Positions 6,341-12,626 of a DNA stretch of 12,671 bases are shown one piece after another. The position numbers were made by a program, and so were the translations under genes. How positions within the stretch are numbered: position 1 is the stretch's first letter; each line of letters starts with the position of its first letter. The notes beneath the pieces were generated by a model. The model ran no database searches. It was not told the origin of the DNA and saw nothing but the letters and a program-made list of their open reading frames with translations. The stretch is from a bacterium (lineage in GTDB: Bacteria > Spirochaetota > UBA4802 > UBA5550), in the NCBI GenBank assembly GCA_024224995.1, contig JAAENB010000774.1, positions 1 to 12,671 on the forward strand, read 5' to 3'.

Positions 6341-7693
6341 TTACTCAGCAACTATATCAAAATAACTTTTATCTTTTGTAATTTGATACCTTTCCAGGTC
6401 AATCTTTTTTCCTTTTGGAGTATGCTTGAATTTTCTTTCTTTTAGCTTTAATCCTGAAAATAACGAATAAATTCCCACAGCGATACCTTCCGCGATCTCA
6501 TCATGTTTTTTTGTGAGAATAAAGCGGTCTTTTCTTCTATTGATATATCCCAATTCAACAAAGGCATTGATTGCGTTAAGATGAAGCGGCATTATCCATA
6601 TAGACCGAAAGGGCTTTCCGGGTTTGTGTTTTTTGCTCCGGAGGCCCCCTAAATCCAGGGAATAGAGTATATACCGGATAATTTCATAGGAAGCATAGGC
6701 ATTATCGCCCCCAAATCCTTCTTTTCCTCCCTCTCTCCGGTATTTTTCATATACCGACCGCTCCCTTTCCCAGAATTTCCCTGACGGTACAACATCGAGA
6801 TAATTTCGTGAATATTGTGTTTTTGGGAGATGTTTTGCTGCCTCTTTTGTCCAGCCGGAACCGTCCCCGTAGTGCCAGTTTACCATATTATAGCGGTAGC
6901 CCTTAAATTTATCATACCGCACTGTTAGATTTTTCTTCAGGGGGTAACTGGTAAAATAAAGAGAAACATCATTAAGAAACCATTTAAAATGGGTTCGTTT
7001 CCATGATTCCGAAAACCATATATCGGGAGGATTATCTTTCAACCTTTTTATTGCTTTTTTATCTCCACGCAGGTAGAGTAGTCCCTGGTACAATAGGCTG
7101 TATGGTGCCGCGATTACGGGATTGATCCCTACATACTCAACCGGAGCAGCCCCTGCAAGGTGAATGGAAACCACCAGCTGCGGTTTTAAACTGTTTATTT
7201 GCGAAATTCGCCCGGGCTGAATATCTCCACCACTGTCGGGATAATCAAACATACGGTATTTCGCATTGGGATCGGGAAGATTATTTTTCTCATTTTCCGT
7301 TAAAGAAGGCCCTCTGCTCATATGAGTAAGAATACTTATCCTCTTTGGAGTTTCATTCGTATATTTCTTTAATATCTTCTTAAATTTTTTAAAATCTCCA
7401 CCAGGGGCCGCGTCACGCAATATTTTCTCTGCTTTTTGCGCTACTGAATAAACAACAAGATGCTCGGTTACTTTTTTCAAAGAAGCTCCATCCCTGAAAT
7501 CATCAAGATACTTGCCCGAGATGGGATCATAGCGGTCTCCATGCTGCGATCTGGGCTGTTTGGCAGCACCCCCATGACCGGGGTCCAGCACTACAGTAAA
7601 TACGGGAAATTCATATTTTTCCACCCTGGCAGGAGGAGATAAAAACAGCAGTATAACCAGGAAGATGAGGACTTTATATTTTCTTGTTTTCAT
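6341..7693 (-). CDS. Exported N-acetylmuramoyl-L-alanine amidase (Amidase_3) with a large insertion
   Basis: 450 residues with a signal peptide (hydrophobic about 8-20). Amidase_3 enzymes are zinc hydrolases that cut the amide bond between MurNAc and L-Ala of peptidoglycan in the periplasm. The zinc ligands are visible: H40 in VVLDPGHGG, E77 in KKVTEHLVV, H178 in VVSIHLAGA; the catalytic Glu is E380 in AFVELGYINRRKDRF. In ordinary AmiA/B/C or CwlM-type enzymes the stretch from the last His to the catalytic Glu is a few tens of residues; here it is about 200. The insertion is rich in aromatic and basic residues (WHYGDGSGW, YSRNYLDVVPSGKFWERERS). There is also an insertion between E77 and H178. 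No SPOR, AMIN or LysM domain is seen. It is the first gene of the operon with HtrA and the small exported protein. Confidence 0.88.
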   Translation of the reverse strand: MKTRKYKVLIFLVILLFLSPPARVEKYEFPVFTVVLDPGHGGAAKQPRSQHGDRYDPISGKYLDDFRDGASLKKVTEHLVVYSVAQKAEKILRDAAPGGDFKKFKKILKKYTNETPKRISILTHMSRGPSLTENEKNNLPDPNAKYRMFDYPDSGGDIQPGRISQINSLKPQLVVSIHLAGAAPVEYVGINPVIAAPYSLLYQGLLYLRGDKKAIKRLKDNPPDIWFSESWKRTHFKWFLNDVSLYFTSYPLKKNLTVRYDKFKGYRYNMVNWHYGDGSGWTKEAAKHLPKTQYSRNYLDVVPSGKFWERERSVYEKYRREGGKEGFGGDNAYASYEIIRYILYSLDLGGLRSKKHKPGKPFRSIWIMPLHLNAINAFVELGYINRRKDRFILTKKHDEIAEGIAVGIYSLFSGLKLKERKFKHTPKGKKIDLERYQITKDKSYFDIVAE

Positions 7694-7702
7694 GAAAACC
7701 GG

Positions 7703-7723
7703 CTCTTAAAAAGAGTTTAAACC
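7703..7723. promoter_or_regulatory. Dyad plus GTTTAAAC motif upstream of the amidase operon
   Basis: CTCTT-AAA-AAGAG (7703-7715) overlaps the palindrome GTTTAAAC (7714-7721), 10-30 bp before the amidase start. The 13-mer AAGAGTTTAAACC (7711-7723) recurs at 10318-10330 between the glycerate kinase and rtcA genes. It could be an operator, but a 13-mer match in AT-rich spacers is only modest evidence. Confidence 0.3.
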
Positions 7724-7732
7724 TGTTTGCTT

Positions 7733-7774
7733 CCTTAAAAAAACAAAAGGGGGTTTGACATGCAAACCCCCTTT
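7733..7774 (-). terminator. Strong intrinsic terminator of the exported helical protein gene
   Basis: Arms AAAGGGGGTTTG (7746-7757) and CAAACCCCCTTT (7763-7774) form a perfect 12-bp stem with a 5-nt loop. On the - strand the stem is followed by TTTTGTTTTTTT. It separates the gene at 8615-7821 from the amidase operon downstream. Confidence 0.93.
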
Positions 7775-7820
7775 CACTTTTCTATACTAAAATTATTTTA
7801 ACAACAAATTTACTGTATTG

Positions 7821-8615
7821 CTACGGACTTGCTGGTTTGTCAGCGGCCGGTTTCGCAGCTTTCTTTATGTCGTAGATCCTGTTAAGGTTATCTGCTTTAA
7901 CATATTTATATTTCTTTTTAACTTCCTTTCTTTCTTCGGGAGGAACTATATCCTGAAGAATTTTAACACCAAAAGTCTTTGCTACACGGTAGTGATAAAT
8001 CCCTGCTTCATAGTTCTTTTCCATGCATGCAGAGCTTGCATCATCAAACTGTCCATAAGCAATTCTAAGTCTCATCTGGTTGTTAATGAGGTTTCTGTTT
8101 TTATTTGGATCAGATCGTGTCTGCGCGTCGAGATGGAGTTCCATGATCTTTTCAGCACATTCATTAAGCATTGTTAGTGTATCTTTTTTATATTGATCGG
8201 TCATCTTCAGCATGAGGTTTGAAATATCTTTTCTATTGTTTTCAAACTGCTGCCGTGCGTAGATGAGGTTTCTTCTATAAGAAAGTTCCATTGCATCTTT
8301 ATATCCCTGGTAACACTTCTTATAATCTTCTTCCCATTTATACTCCTTAAAGTTGGATACAACAACTTTCAGAAGATAAATCTGATCCAGGTTCCTCTTT
8401 ACCAGCTTATGAACTATATCACGAGCGTGAAATTTTGCAAGATATGAGTCCTCCGGTCTTTCAGCTTCGTCTAGAGTCTTACTCGTATATGTTCCATCAG
8501 GCTGCAATGTAGAATCATCTACAGTTGGGTTCTTTTCCTGCCCTGTAACTGCTGTTACAATAAAGCCGAACGCAATAACGAGAGTTAAAATCTTCCTGAA
8601 TTTTCTAATCTTCAT
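7821..8615 (-). CDS. Exported, mostly helical protein of unknown function
   Basis: 264 residues. A signal peptide is clear: basic MKIRKFRK, hydrophobic core to about residue 23, likely cleavage at TVTG/Q-type boundary near residue 25. The mature protein starts with a polar linker (TSKTLDEAERPEDSY), then long amphipathic helices rich in Lys, Tyr, Glu and Leu (about 60-215), and ends with an Ala-Pro-Lys-rich tail. Three Cys residues (in KKCYQ, NECAE, SACME) could form disulfides. No catalytic motif or lipobox is visible. I do not recognise a named family. It has its own transcription unit: AGGAGA 5 nt before the ATG, a 287-bp leader region and a strong terminator, suggesting high expression. 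The repeating helices (for example YEAGIYHYRVAK) recall TPR-like packing, which is inference only. Confidence 0.8.
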   Translation of the reverse strand: MKIRKFRKILTLVIAFGFIVTAVTGQEKNPTVDDSTLQPDGTYTSKTLDEAERPEDSYLAKFHARDIVHKLVKRNLDQIYLLKVVVSNFKEYKWEEDYKKCYQGYKDAMELSYRRNLIYARQQFENNRKDISNLMLKMTDQYKKDTLTMLNECAEKIMELHLDAQTRSDPNKNRNLINNQMRLRIAYGQFDDASSACMEKNYEAGIYHYRVAKTFGVKILQDIVPPEERKEVKKKYKYVKADNLNRIYDIKKAAKPAADKPASP

Positions 8616-8620
8616 AGTAA

Positions 8621-8626
8621 TCTCCT
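8621..8626 (-). promoter_or_regulatory. Strong ribosome binding site of the exported helical protein
   Basis: AGGAGA on the - strand lies 5 nt from the ATG (8615), the best match to the anti-Shine-Dalgarno sequence in this part of the window, and fixes the start. Confidence 0.75.
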
Positions 8627-8748
8627 AAATATTTACAATATGGTTTCAATTTATTACTATATATTGAAAGGCATCCTTGCCTATAATTTTGTTGTAAAGA
8701 GTGTCACCCTTCACCAGTTTTAATACTTTAGATTAACCTGCTAAATCT

Positions 8749-8792
8749 AATGGGTTAATTCTATATTATGATTTCTATATAATCAACCCATT
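8749..8792. repeat. Inverted repeat, 12-bp arms, in the leader of the exported protein gene
   Basis: Arms AATGGGTTAATT (8749-8760) and AATCAACCCATT (8781-8792) are complementary except for one position, with a 20-nt loop. On the + strand five T residues follow, on the - strand none. It may be an operator or RNA structure. Confidence 0.45.
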
Positions 8793-8856
8793 TTTATAAT
8801 TTTCGGCAAAATTAATTGAATAAATAAGCATTAAATAATCCGGGCCGCAATAAAAT

Positions 8857-8877
8857 TAAAAAAATAACTACTGTTAT
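8857..8877 (-). terminator. Weak candidate terminator of glycerate kinase
   Basis: On the - strand ATAAC-AGTA-GTTAT (8864-8877) is followed by seven T residues. The stem is only 5 bp and AT-rich, so termination would be inefficient; it is listed because it is placed 26 nt after the stop codon. Confidence 0.3.
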
Positions 8878-8902
8878 GTCTCATTGTGGAGTTCTCTGCC
8901 GT

Positions 8903-10237
8903 TTACTCGACAAGAACGATCCTCACATCCATTACATTGGTATTGGTTGGTCCGGTAATAATGAGATCTCCAATTTCCTCAAAAAAATGATAGGAATCAT
9001 TTTTCGCGATATACTGTTCTATATCGAGGCCTTTTTCTTTCGCTTTCCGTATGGTATCCCCATCCGCCACTGCCCCGGCCGCGTCTGTTGGCCCGTCTGA
9101 TCCGTCTGTTCCCACGCTTGCCATTGTTATTCCCGGTATACCCTCTATGCAGCAGGCTGCCTGTATGCCAAACTCCATATTTCTACCCCCGAGCCCCTCA
9201 CCGGTTACCATTACTGTTGTCTCTCCTCCGCTTATGACGCAGGCCGGCCGTGTAGTGGGATTCGATGAGGCCCGGATCTCCTGCGCAATCCTGGAATGCC
9301 AGCACGCGGCGTCTTTTGTGTCTCCTTCTATTAATGAAGACAATATTATTGTGGAATATCCCTGCTGCTCCGCTTCTTTCTTTGCCGCTTTTAGCGCGAT
9401 AATATTTGATGCTATTATAAGGTTGGTTATATTCCCGAATATATCACTCTCTTTCCCGGGATTTTCCTCTATTCCTCCCTCTACTCCTGCTTTTATATGG
9501 CTCGCCACCGATGCCGGGACCTTTCCGGAAAGGCCATACTTTTCTATTATTCCCTGTGCCAGGGCAAAAGTTGAATTATCCGGCACAAAGGGACCCGACG
9601 CGATTACATCCATATGGTCCCCTACTACATCGGAAATCATTAAATTGATTACCGTTGCCGGGTGTGCTGCCTTTGCCATATTGCCTCCCTTTACCAGGGA
9701 GAGATGTTTTCGCAGGGCATTTATCTCGTTTATTGCCGCGCCGCTTTTGAGCAACAGGTCTGTGGTTTCCCGTTTCTCATCCAGGGTTATTGGTTCCGGC
9801 GGCAGGGGAAGCAGTGCCGACCCGCCTCCCGAAATAAGCGATATTACCAGGTCCTTTTCCCCTGCGTCTTCCAATATCGCCCTGATTTTCTTTGCTCCTT
9901 CCACTCCGTTCGCGTCCGGTATGGGGTGTGACGCCTCTACAATCTCTATTTTTGAAAGCTCTTCGGTATAACCGTATTTTACGCATACACAGCCGCTGCT
10001 GATCCTGTTTCCCAGTATTCCTTCCACTGCCTTTGCCATTGGTGACGTTGCTTTCCCCGCGCCAACCACAAAAATCCGCTCATACCTGCTTATATCGTAT
10101 TCCTTAAGCGGGTTCCCATCGGCCAAAAGAACCAGTTTGTCTCCTTCCAGCGTTAGATGAGTCCGTACCGCTACCTCCGGGTTCACAGCGTTGATTGCTG
10201 CTTTGTAGATAGCTTCAAGGTTCTTTCTGGCGTCCAT
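8903..10237 (-). CDS. Glycerate 2-kinase (GckA/MOFRL family)
   Basis: 444 residues, normal length for the DUF4147-MOFRL type glycerate kinase that phosphorylates D-glycerate to 2-phosphoglycerate with ATP, feeding serine, glyoxylate or glycerate carbon into lower glycolysis. Diagnostic stretches: FVVGAGKAT near residue 55, ASHPIPD near 105, LISGGGSALLPLP near 135, SDVVGD and ASGPFVPD near 200-215, and the C-terminal MOFRL part with GGETTV, GGRNMEFG and GTDGSDGPTDAAG. Residues matching the family are intact throughout. AGGAG at 10244-10248 precedes the ATG at 10237. It is divergent from rtcA and lies alone on its strand; no glyoxylate carboligase or hydroxypyruvate gene is nearby, so its pathway cannot be told from context. 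A four-copy heptamer array lies just upstream of its ribosome binding site. Confidence 0.94.
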   Translation of the reverse strand: MDARKNLEAIYKAAINAVNPEVAVRTHLTLEGDKLVLLADGNPLKEYDISRYERIFVVGAGKATSPMAKAVEGILGNRISSGCVCVKYGYTEELSKIEIVEASHPIPDANGVEGAKKIRAILEDAGEKDLVISLISGGGSALLPLPPEPITLDEKRETTDLLLKSGAAINEINALRKHLSLVKGGNMAKAAHPATVINLMISDVVGDHMDVIASGPFVPDNSTFALAQGIIEKYGLSGKVPASVASHIKAGVEGGIEENPGKESDIFGNITNLIIASNIIALKAAKKEAEQQGYSTIILSSLIEGDTKDAACWHSRIAQEIRASSNPTTRPACVISGGETTVMVTGEGLGGRNMEFGIQAACCIEGIPGITMASVGTDGSDGPTDAAGAVADGDTIRKAKEKGLDIEQYIAKNDSYHFFEEIGDLIITGPTNTNVMDVRIVLVE

Positions 10238-10259
10238 ATTCCTCTCCTTAATAAAAAAA

Positions 10260-10287
10260 GTTCGAGGTTCGAGGTTCGAGGTTCGAG
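10260..10287. repeat. Four perfect 7-bp tandem repeats (GTTCGAG; AACCTCG on the other strand)
   Basis: Four identical copies of GTTCGAG run from 10260 to 10287, followed by GTT. On the - strand the unit can be read AACCTCG. Each unit holds a TCGA palindrome. The array is flanked by an A7 tract on the left and T5 on the right, and lies 11 bp beyond the glycerate kinase Shine-Dalgarno site, hence in that gene's 5' leader or promoter. Such arrays can change length by slippage. Confidence 0.95.
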
Positions 10288-10304
10288 GTTTTTAGCCCGG
10301 AATC

Positions 10305-10330
10305 AAACTCTCTGTATAAGAGTTTAAACC
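10305..10330. promoter_or_regulatory. Candidate operator in the divergent glycerate kinase-rtcA region
   Basis: AAACTCT (10305-10311) and AGAGTTT (10319-10325) form a perfect 7-bp dyad with a 7-bp spacer, overlapping the palindrome GTTTAAAC (10322-10329). The 13-mer AAGAGTTTAAACC is shared with the amidase upstream region. The form suits a dimeric repressor site, but no regulator is encoded here. Confidence 0.35.
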
Positions 10331-10366
10331 CTGATAATTTTATTTGCAAGTAATTAATTTGATTTA

Positions 10367-10417
10367 TTATTGCCTCAGGGATAAATCATGATATAGTTGT
10401 CCTGTTTGGAGCAATAA
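10367..10417 (+). promoter_or_regulatory. Structured leader hairpin before rtcA
   Basis: TTATTGC (10367-10373) pairs with GCAATAA (10411-10417), and inside it CAGG (10376-10379) with CCTG (10401-10404). The structure ends 11 nt before the rtcA Shine-Dalgarno site AGGAG (10429-10433). It could be a 5' UTR stem or an operator; there is no match to a riboswitch class I can name. Confidence 0.3.
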
Positions 10418-10441
10418 ACTGTTGATTTAGGAGCACCCTAT

Positions 10442-11467
10442 ATGGAAATAATGGAAATAGACGGTTCTTTTGGTGAAGGGGGCGGGCAAATTGTCCGGTC
10501 TTCCCTGTCATTGTCCATGATTACGGGCAAAGCCATCCATATTCGGAACATCCGGGGAGGACGCAAAAAACCGGGCCTGCTGCGTCAGCACCTTACTGCC
10601 CTGGAAGCCGCTATTGAAATAAGCTCTGCCCGTGCCCATGGGGCTGAGCTCGGTTCCGGGGAATTCTTTTTCTACCCGGAAAAAATCAAACCGGGAAATT
10701 ATCATTTTTCCATTGGTACTGCGGGCAGTGCCACCCTGGTTTTTCAAACCATCCTGCTCCCCCTTCTCCTGGCTGAAACTCCCAGCACCATTACCCTTGA
10801 AGGCGGGACGCATAATCCCTTTGCTCCTCCGTTCGATTTTCTGCTCAAATCATTCGCTCCTGTCATTGAAAAAATGGGCGCGAAAATTAAACTTTCCCTG
10901 GAACGCTATGGTTTTTACCCGGCCGGCGGCGGTAAACTGGTGGTCAACATTTCTCCCTCCGGAGGTCTCAACCCTGTTGAAATTACCAATAGGGGTGATA
11001 TTACCGGTATTTTTGGGAAAGCTCTTGTTTCACATATTCCCCTTTCTGTTGCTCAGCGTGAAGTTAAAACAATCGGTGAAAAAATGAATATACCCGAAGA
11101 AAATCTTTTTGCCGACTCCATTTCCAATTCCATTGGCCCGGGAAATGTTGTTTTTGTTGAAGTTGCCACTGATGATCTCACCGAGCTCTTTACCGCTTTT
11201 GGAGAAAAAGGCGTGCGCGCGGAAAAAGTTGCCGCCCGGGCCGTTAATGAAGCCGGAACCTACATCGATTCCGGCGTTCCCGTTGGTGAACACCTGGCCG
11301 ACCAGCTCATCATGCCCATGGCCCTTGCCGGAGGCGGGGCCTTTACTACCCTTCCCCTGTCCATGCATACTAAAACGAATATCGAAGTTGTGAAAATGTT
11401 CCTCGATGTTACTATCGAGACCGAGACATTGGAGAATGGTACGTGTTTGGTAAAAGTTTCAAGTTAG
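10442..11467 (+). CDS. rtcA: RNA 3'-terminal phosphate cyclase
   Basis: 341 residues, the normal length of RtcA (E. coli 338). RtcA uses ATP to convert an RNA 3'-phosphate to a 2',3'-cyclic phosphate through a covalent His-AMP intermediate. Signatures: DGSFGEGGGQIVR at 6-18, RGGRKKPGL near 38-46, the GTAGSATLV stretch near 92, EGGTHNPFAPPF near 119, YPAGGGK near 159, and the C-terminal GEHLADQL plus PLSMHTKTN, whose H309 is placed like the catalytic His309 of E. coli. The ATG at 10442 is favoured over ATG 10451 because AGGAG (10429-10433) is 8 nt upstream. No rtcB ligase or sigma-54 regulator rtcR is adjacent, unlike the E. coli operon. The last codons and the TAG stop lie inside a heptamer array, so the repeat appears to define the C-terminus. 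It is convergent with argB, 43 bp apart. Confidence 0.95.
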   Translation: MEIMEIDGSFGEGGGQIVRSSLSLSMITGKAIHIRNIRGGRKKPGLLRQHLTALEAAIEISSARAHGAELGSGEFFFYPEKIKPGNYHFSIGTAGSATLVFQTILLPLLLAETPSTITLEGGTHNPFAPPFDFLLKSFAPVIEKMGAKIKLSLERYGFYPAGGGKLVVNISPSGGLNPVEITNRGDITGIFGKALVSHIPLSVAQREVKTIGEKMNIPEENLFADSISNSIGPGNVVFVEVATDDLTELFTAFGEKGVRAEKVAARAVNEAGTYIDSGVPVGEHLADQLIMPMALAGGGAFTTLPLSMHTKTNIEVVKMFLDVTIETETLENGTCLVKVSS

Positions 11468-11474
11468 AAGTTGT
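11454..11474. repeat. Heptamer array, left part (AAGTTTC, AAGTTAG, AAGTTGT)
   Basis: Three 7-bp units beginning AAGTT run from 11454 to 11474 with exact period. On the - strand they read AAC-type heptamers (…AACTTCT, AACTTGA, AACTT). The first two units overlap the end of rtcA, including its TAG stop. Confidence 0.75.
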
Positions 11475-11481
11475 TTTCTTT

Positions 11482-11509
11482 AAACTTGAAACTCCAAACT
11501 TCAAACTTT
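11482..11509. repeat. Heptamer array, right part (AAACTTG, AAACTCC, AAACTTC, AAACTTT)
   Basis: Four units starting AAACT at exact 7-bp steps (11482, 11489, 11496, 11503) occupy the rest of the spacer, ending 2 nt before the argB stop. They are inverted relative to the left part. Confidence 0.8.
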
Positions 11510-11510
11510 T

Positions 11511-12377
11511 TTACCCCCGACTAACAATCTCCGTCCCAATACCGGCGTCGGTAAAAATTTCCAGAATAACAGCGTGTTCTACCCGGCCGTCTATGATGTG
11601 GGTTTTATGGACTCCTTTGGCAAGGGCTTCAAGGCAGCAATTTGTTTTTGGGATCATGCCGCCGGTTATATCCTCATTGGCAATAAAATCAGGGATCTCG
11701 TCCGCTATGAGGGTTGAGGCCAGTTTATCGCCAAGTTTTACTCCTTCAACATCAGTTAAGAGGATTAGTTTTTCCGCTTTTAAAGCCTCAGCCACTTTAC
11801 CGGCCGCGATATCAGCATTAATATTATATGTAGCCCCCTGTTCATCAAACCCGATTGGGGCTATTACGGGGATAAAATTTTCACGGTCCAGCACTTCCAG
11901 GATCTCCGGATTTATCTTCTTTACGGTCCCTACCTGGCCTATGTCTATCTCCCCTTCGGAGTCTTTGTGATATATTTTCTGGGCAGTCATGAGCGCGCCA
12001 TCCTTGCCGGAAACTCCTACTGCTTTTCCCCCGAACTGGTTGATATTATTCACTATTTCTTTATTGACCTTTCCTACGAGCACCATTTCTACCAATTCCA
12101 TGGTCTCATCGTCGGTTACCCGCATTCCGCCTTTAAATTCAGTCTTCTTTCCTACCTGGTCCAGAAGACTGCCGATCTGGGGCCCGCCGCCATGCACCAC
12201 TACGGGGTTTACCCCTACCAGCTTCAATAAGACCATATCCCTGGCAAAAGACTTTTTCAGGTCTTCGTCTATCATGGCATTTCCGCCATATTTTATTACT
12301 ATGGTTTTCCCGGTAAATTCCTGTATATACGGAAAGGATTCCATAAGGATCTTTACTTTTTCTATATCTCTTTTCAT
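11511..12377 (-). CDS. argB: Acetylglutamate kinase
   Basis: 288 residues, typical length. The enzyme phosphorylates N-acetyl-L-glutamate with ATP, the second step of arginine (ornithine) synthesis. Amino acid kinase motifs are all present: K29-Y-G-G-N-A-M at 29-35, [10 protein letters not shown] to residue 68, MRVTD near 85-89, the [16 protein letters not shown] stretch near 180, LLTDVEGV near 202, and GGMIPK near 231. The N-terminal extension of about 20 residues before the first strand ([17 protein letters not shown]) resembles the N-helix of hexameric, arginine-inhibited enzymes, so feedback control by arginine is inferred. The ATG at 12377 has a weak purine-rich GAGAGA site upstream. No other arg gene is in view; it stands alone downstream of a long inverted-repeat element and is convergent with rtcA. 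Confidence 0.95.
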   Translation of the reverse strand: MKRDIEKVKILMESFPYIQEFTGKTIVIKYGGNAMIDEDLKKSFARDMVLLKLVGVNPVVVHGGGPQIGSLLDQVGKKTEFKGGMRVTDDETMELVEMVLVGKVNKEIVNNINQFGGKAVGVSGKDGALMTAQKIYHKDSEGEIDIGQVGTVKKINPEILEVLDRENFIPVIAPIGFDEQGATYNINADIAAGKVAEALKAEKLILLTDVEGVKLGDKLASTLIADEIPDFIANEDITGGMIPKTNCCLEALAKGVHKTHIIDGRVEHAVILEIFTDAGIGTEIVSRG

Positions 12378-12514
12378 TGTTATCTCTCTTTTAAGAAACT
12401 AAATTTTGCTTGTGCGCGGGCCTGGAAGCAGCTCGTAATACTATTTGGTTTCTGACCTATTTTTTCCCTGCGAAACCGGGTCAGTCGTGTCTTAATATAC
12501 TGAAAAACGTCATT
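12378..12514. other. argB upstream region with two overlapping, competing inverted repeats
   Basis: No gene is supported. GGTTTC (12447-12452) can pair with GAAACC (12472-12477), and the overlapping CTGACC (12452-12457) with GGTCAG (12479-12484). The two pairings share a base and interleave, so they would compete in an argB leader transcript. No ARG-box-like operator was recognised with confidence. Confidence 0.35.
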
Positions 12515-12626
12515 CGGAATGTAAACCATGCCCGGAGTGATGCCTCTGCGGGTTGTGAGGCTGTCTGAGCGGAGCGAGTTCCGAACGTTCTGCAGAGGTA
12601 TCACTCCGGGCATGGTTTACATTCCG
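12515..12626. mobile_element. 112-bp element with 35-bp terminal inverted arms (MITE- or REP-like)
   Basis: Left arm 12515-12549 (starts CGGAATGTAAACCATGCC) and right arm 12592-12626 are complementary over 35 bp with one G-T position (12542/12599). Further wobble pairs extend the stem both outward and inward. The 42-nt centre is GC-rich (GAGCGGAGCGAG, GAACGTTC). There is no transposase and no recognisable coding frame. Imperfect direct repeats TTAATATACTGAA (from 12492) and TTGATATACTCAA (from 12629) flank it at unequal distances, so they are not a clean target duplication. It could be a non-autonomous transposable element, a REPIN-like repeat or a very stable RNA hairpin. Confidence 0.7.

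Larger units (their letters stand above)
8627..8902. other. AT-rich leader or spacer with nested inverted repeats, no gene
   Basis: No coding frame is supported in this spacer between the glycerate kinase stop and the helical-protein start. It contains ATTAACC (8732-8738), AATGGGTTAATT (8749-8760) and AATCAACCCATT (8781-8792). The middle element can pair with either neighbour, giving two mutually exclusive hairpins. A promoter for the gene at 8615 must be here, but no hexamer pair is good enough to call. Confidence 0.5.
11452..11512. terminator. Hairpin made from inverted heptamer arrays between rtcA and argB
   Basis: AGTTTCAAGTT (11455-11465) pairs perfectly with AACTTGAAACT (11483-11493). 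Alternatively AAAAGTTTCAAGTT (11452-11465) pairs with AACTTCAAACTTTT (11497-11510) with one mismatch, then leads into more T residues on the + strand. Either could act as a terminator for rtcA; the mirror arrangement may also slow argB transcription. Composition is AT-rich, so efficiency is uncertain. Confidence 0.5.

Noticed and set aside
9051..9971. Long + strand open frame of 306 codons opposite glycerate kinase
   Set aside because: Its translation is low-complexity Ser/Pro/Ile-rich with no family resemblance, while the opposite strand encodes a full glycerate kinase with all motifs.
10260..10287. GGTTCGA copies resembling the T-arm of a tRNA gene
   Set aside because: No acceptor, D or anticodon stems surround them; the motif is simply the repeat unit.
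10260..10287. CRISPR array
   Set aside because: Units are 7 bp, contiguous and without spacers, and there are no cas genes.
10325..10350. Sigma-54 promoter before rtcA (TTTGCA stretch)
   Set aside because: The required GG of the -24 element is absent at the correct distance from the GC.
11030..11393. Short open frames inside rtcA on both strands
   Set aside because: They overlap a fully conserved RtcA coding frame and show no independent ribosome binding site or family features.
12447..12484. Classical H-type pseudoknot upstream of argB
   Set aside because: The loop lengths (about 0-1 nt where a stem must be crossed) make simultaneous formation of both stems unlikely; the stems are better seen as alternatives.
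12380..12613. Possible 77-residue - strand gene upstream of argB
   Set aside because: Its start lies in the right arm of the inverted-repeat element and it reads through both arms; there is no ribosome binding site or recognisable domain. It is better explained as chance reading of the repeat.
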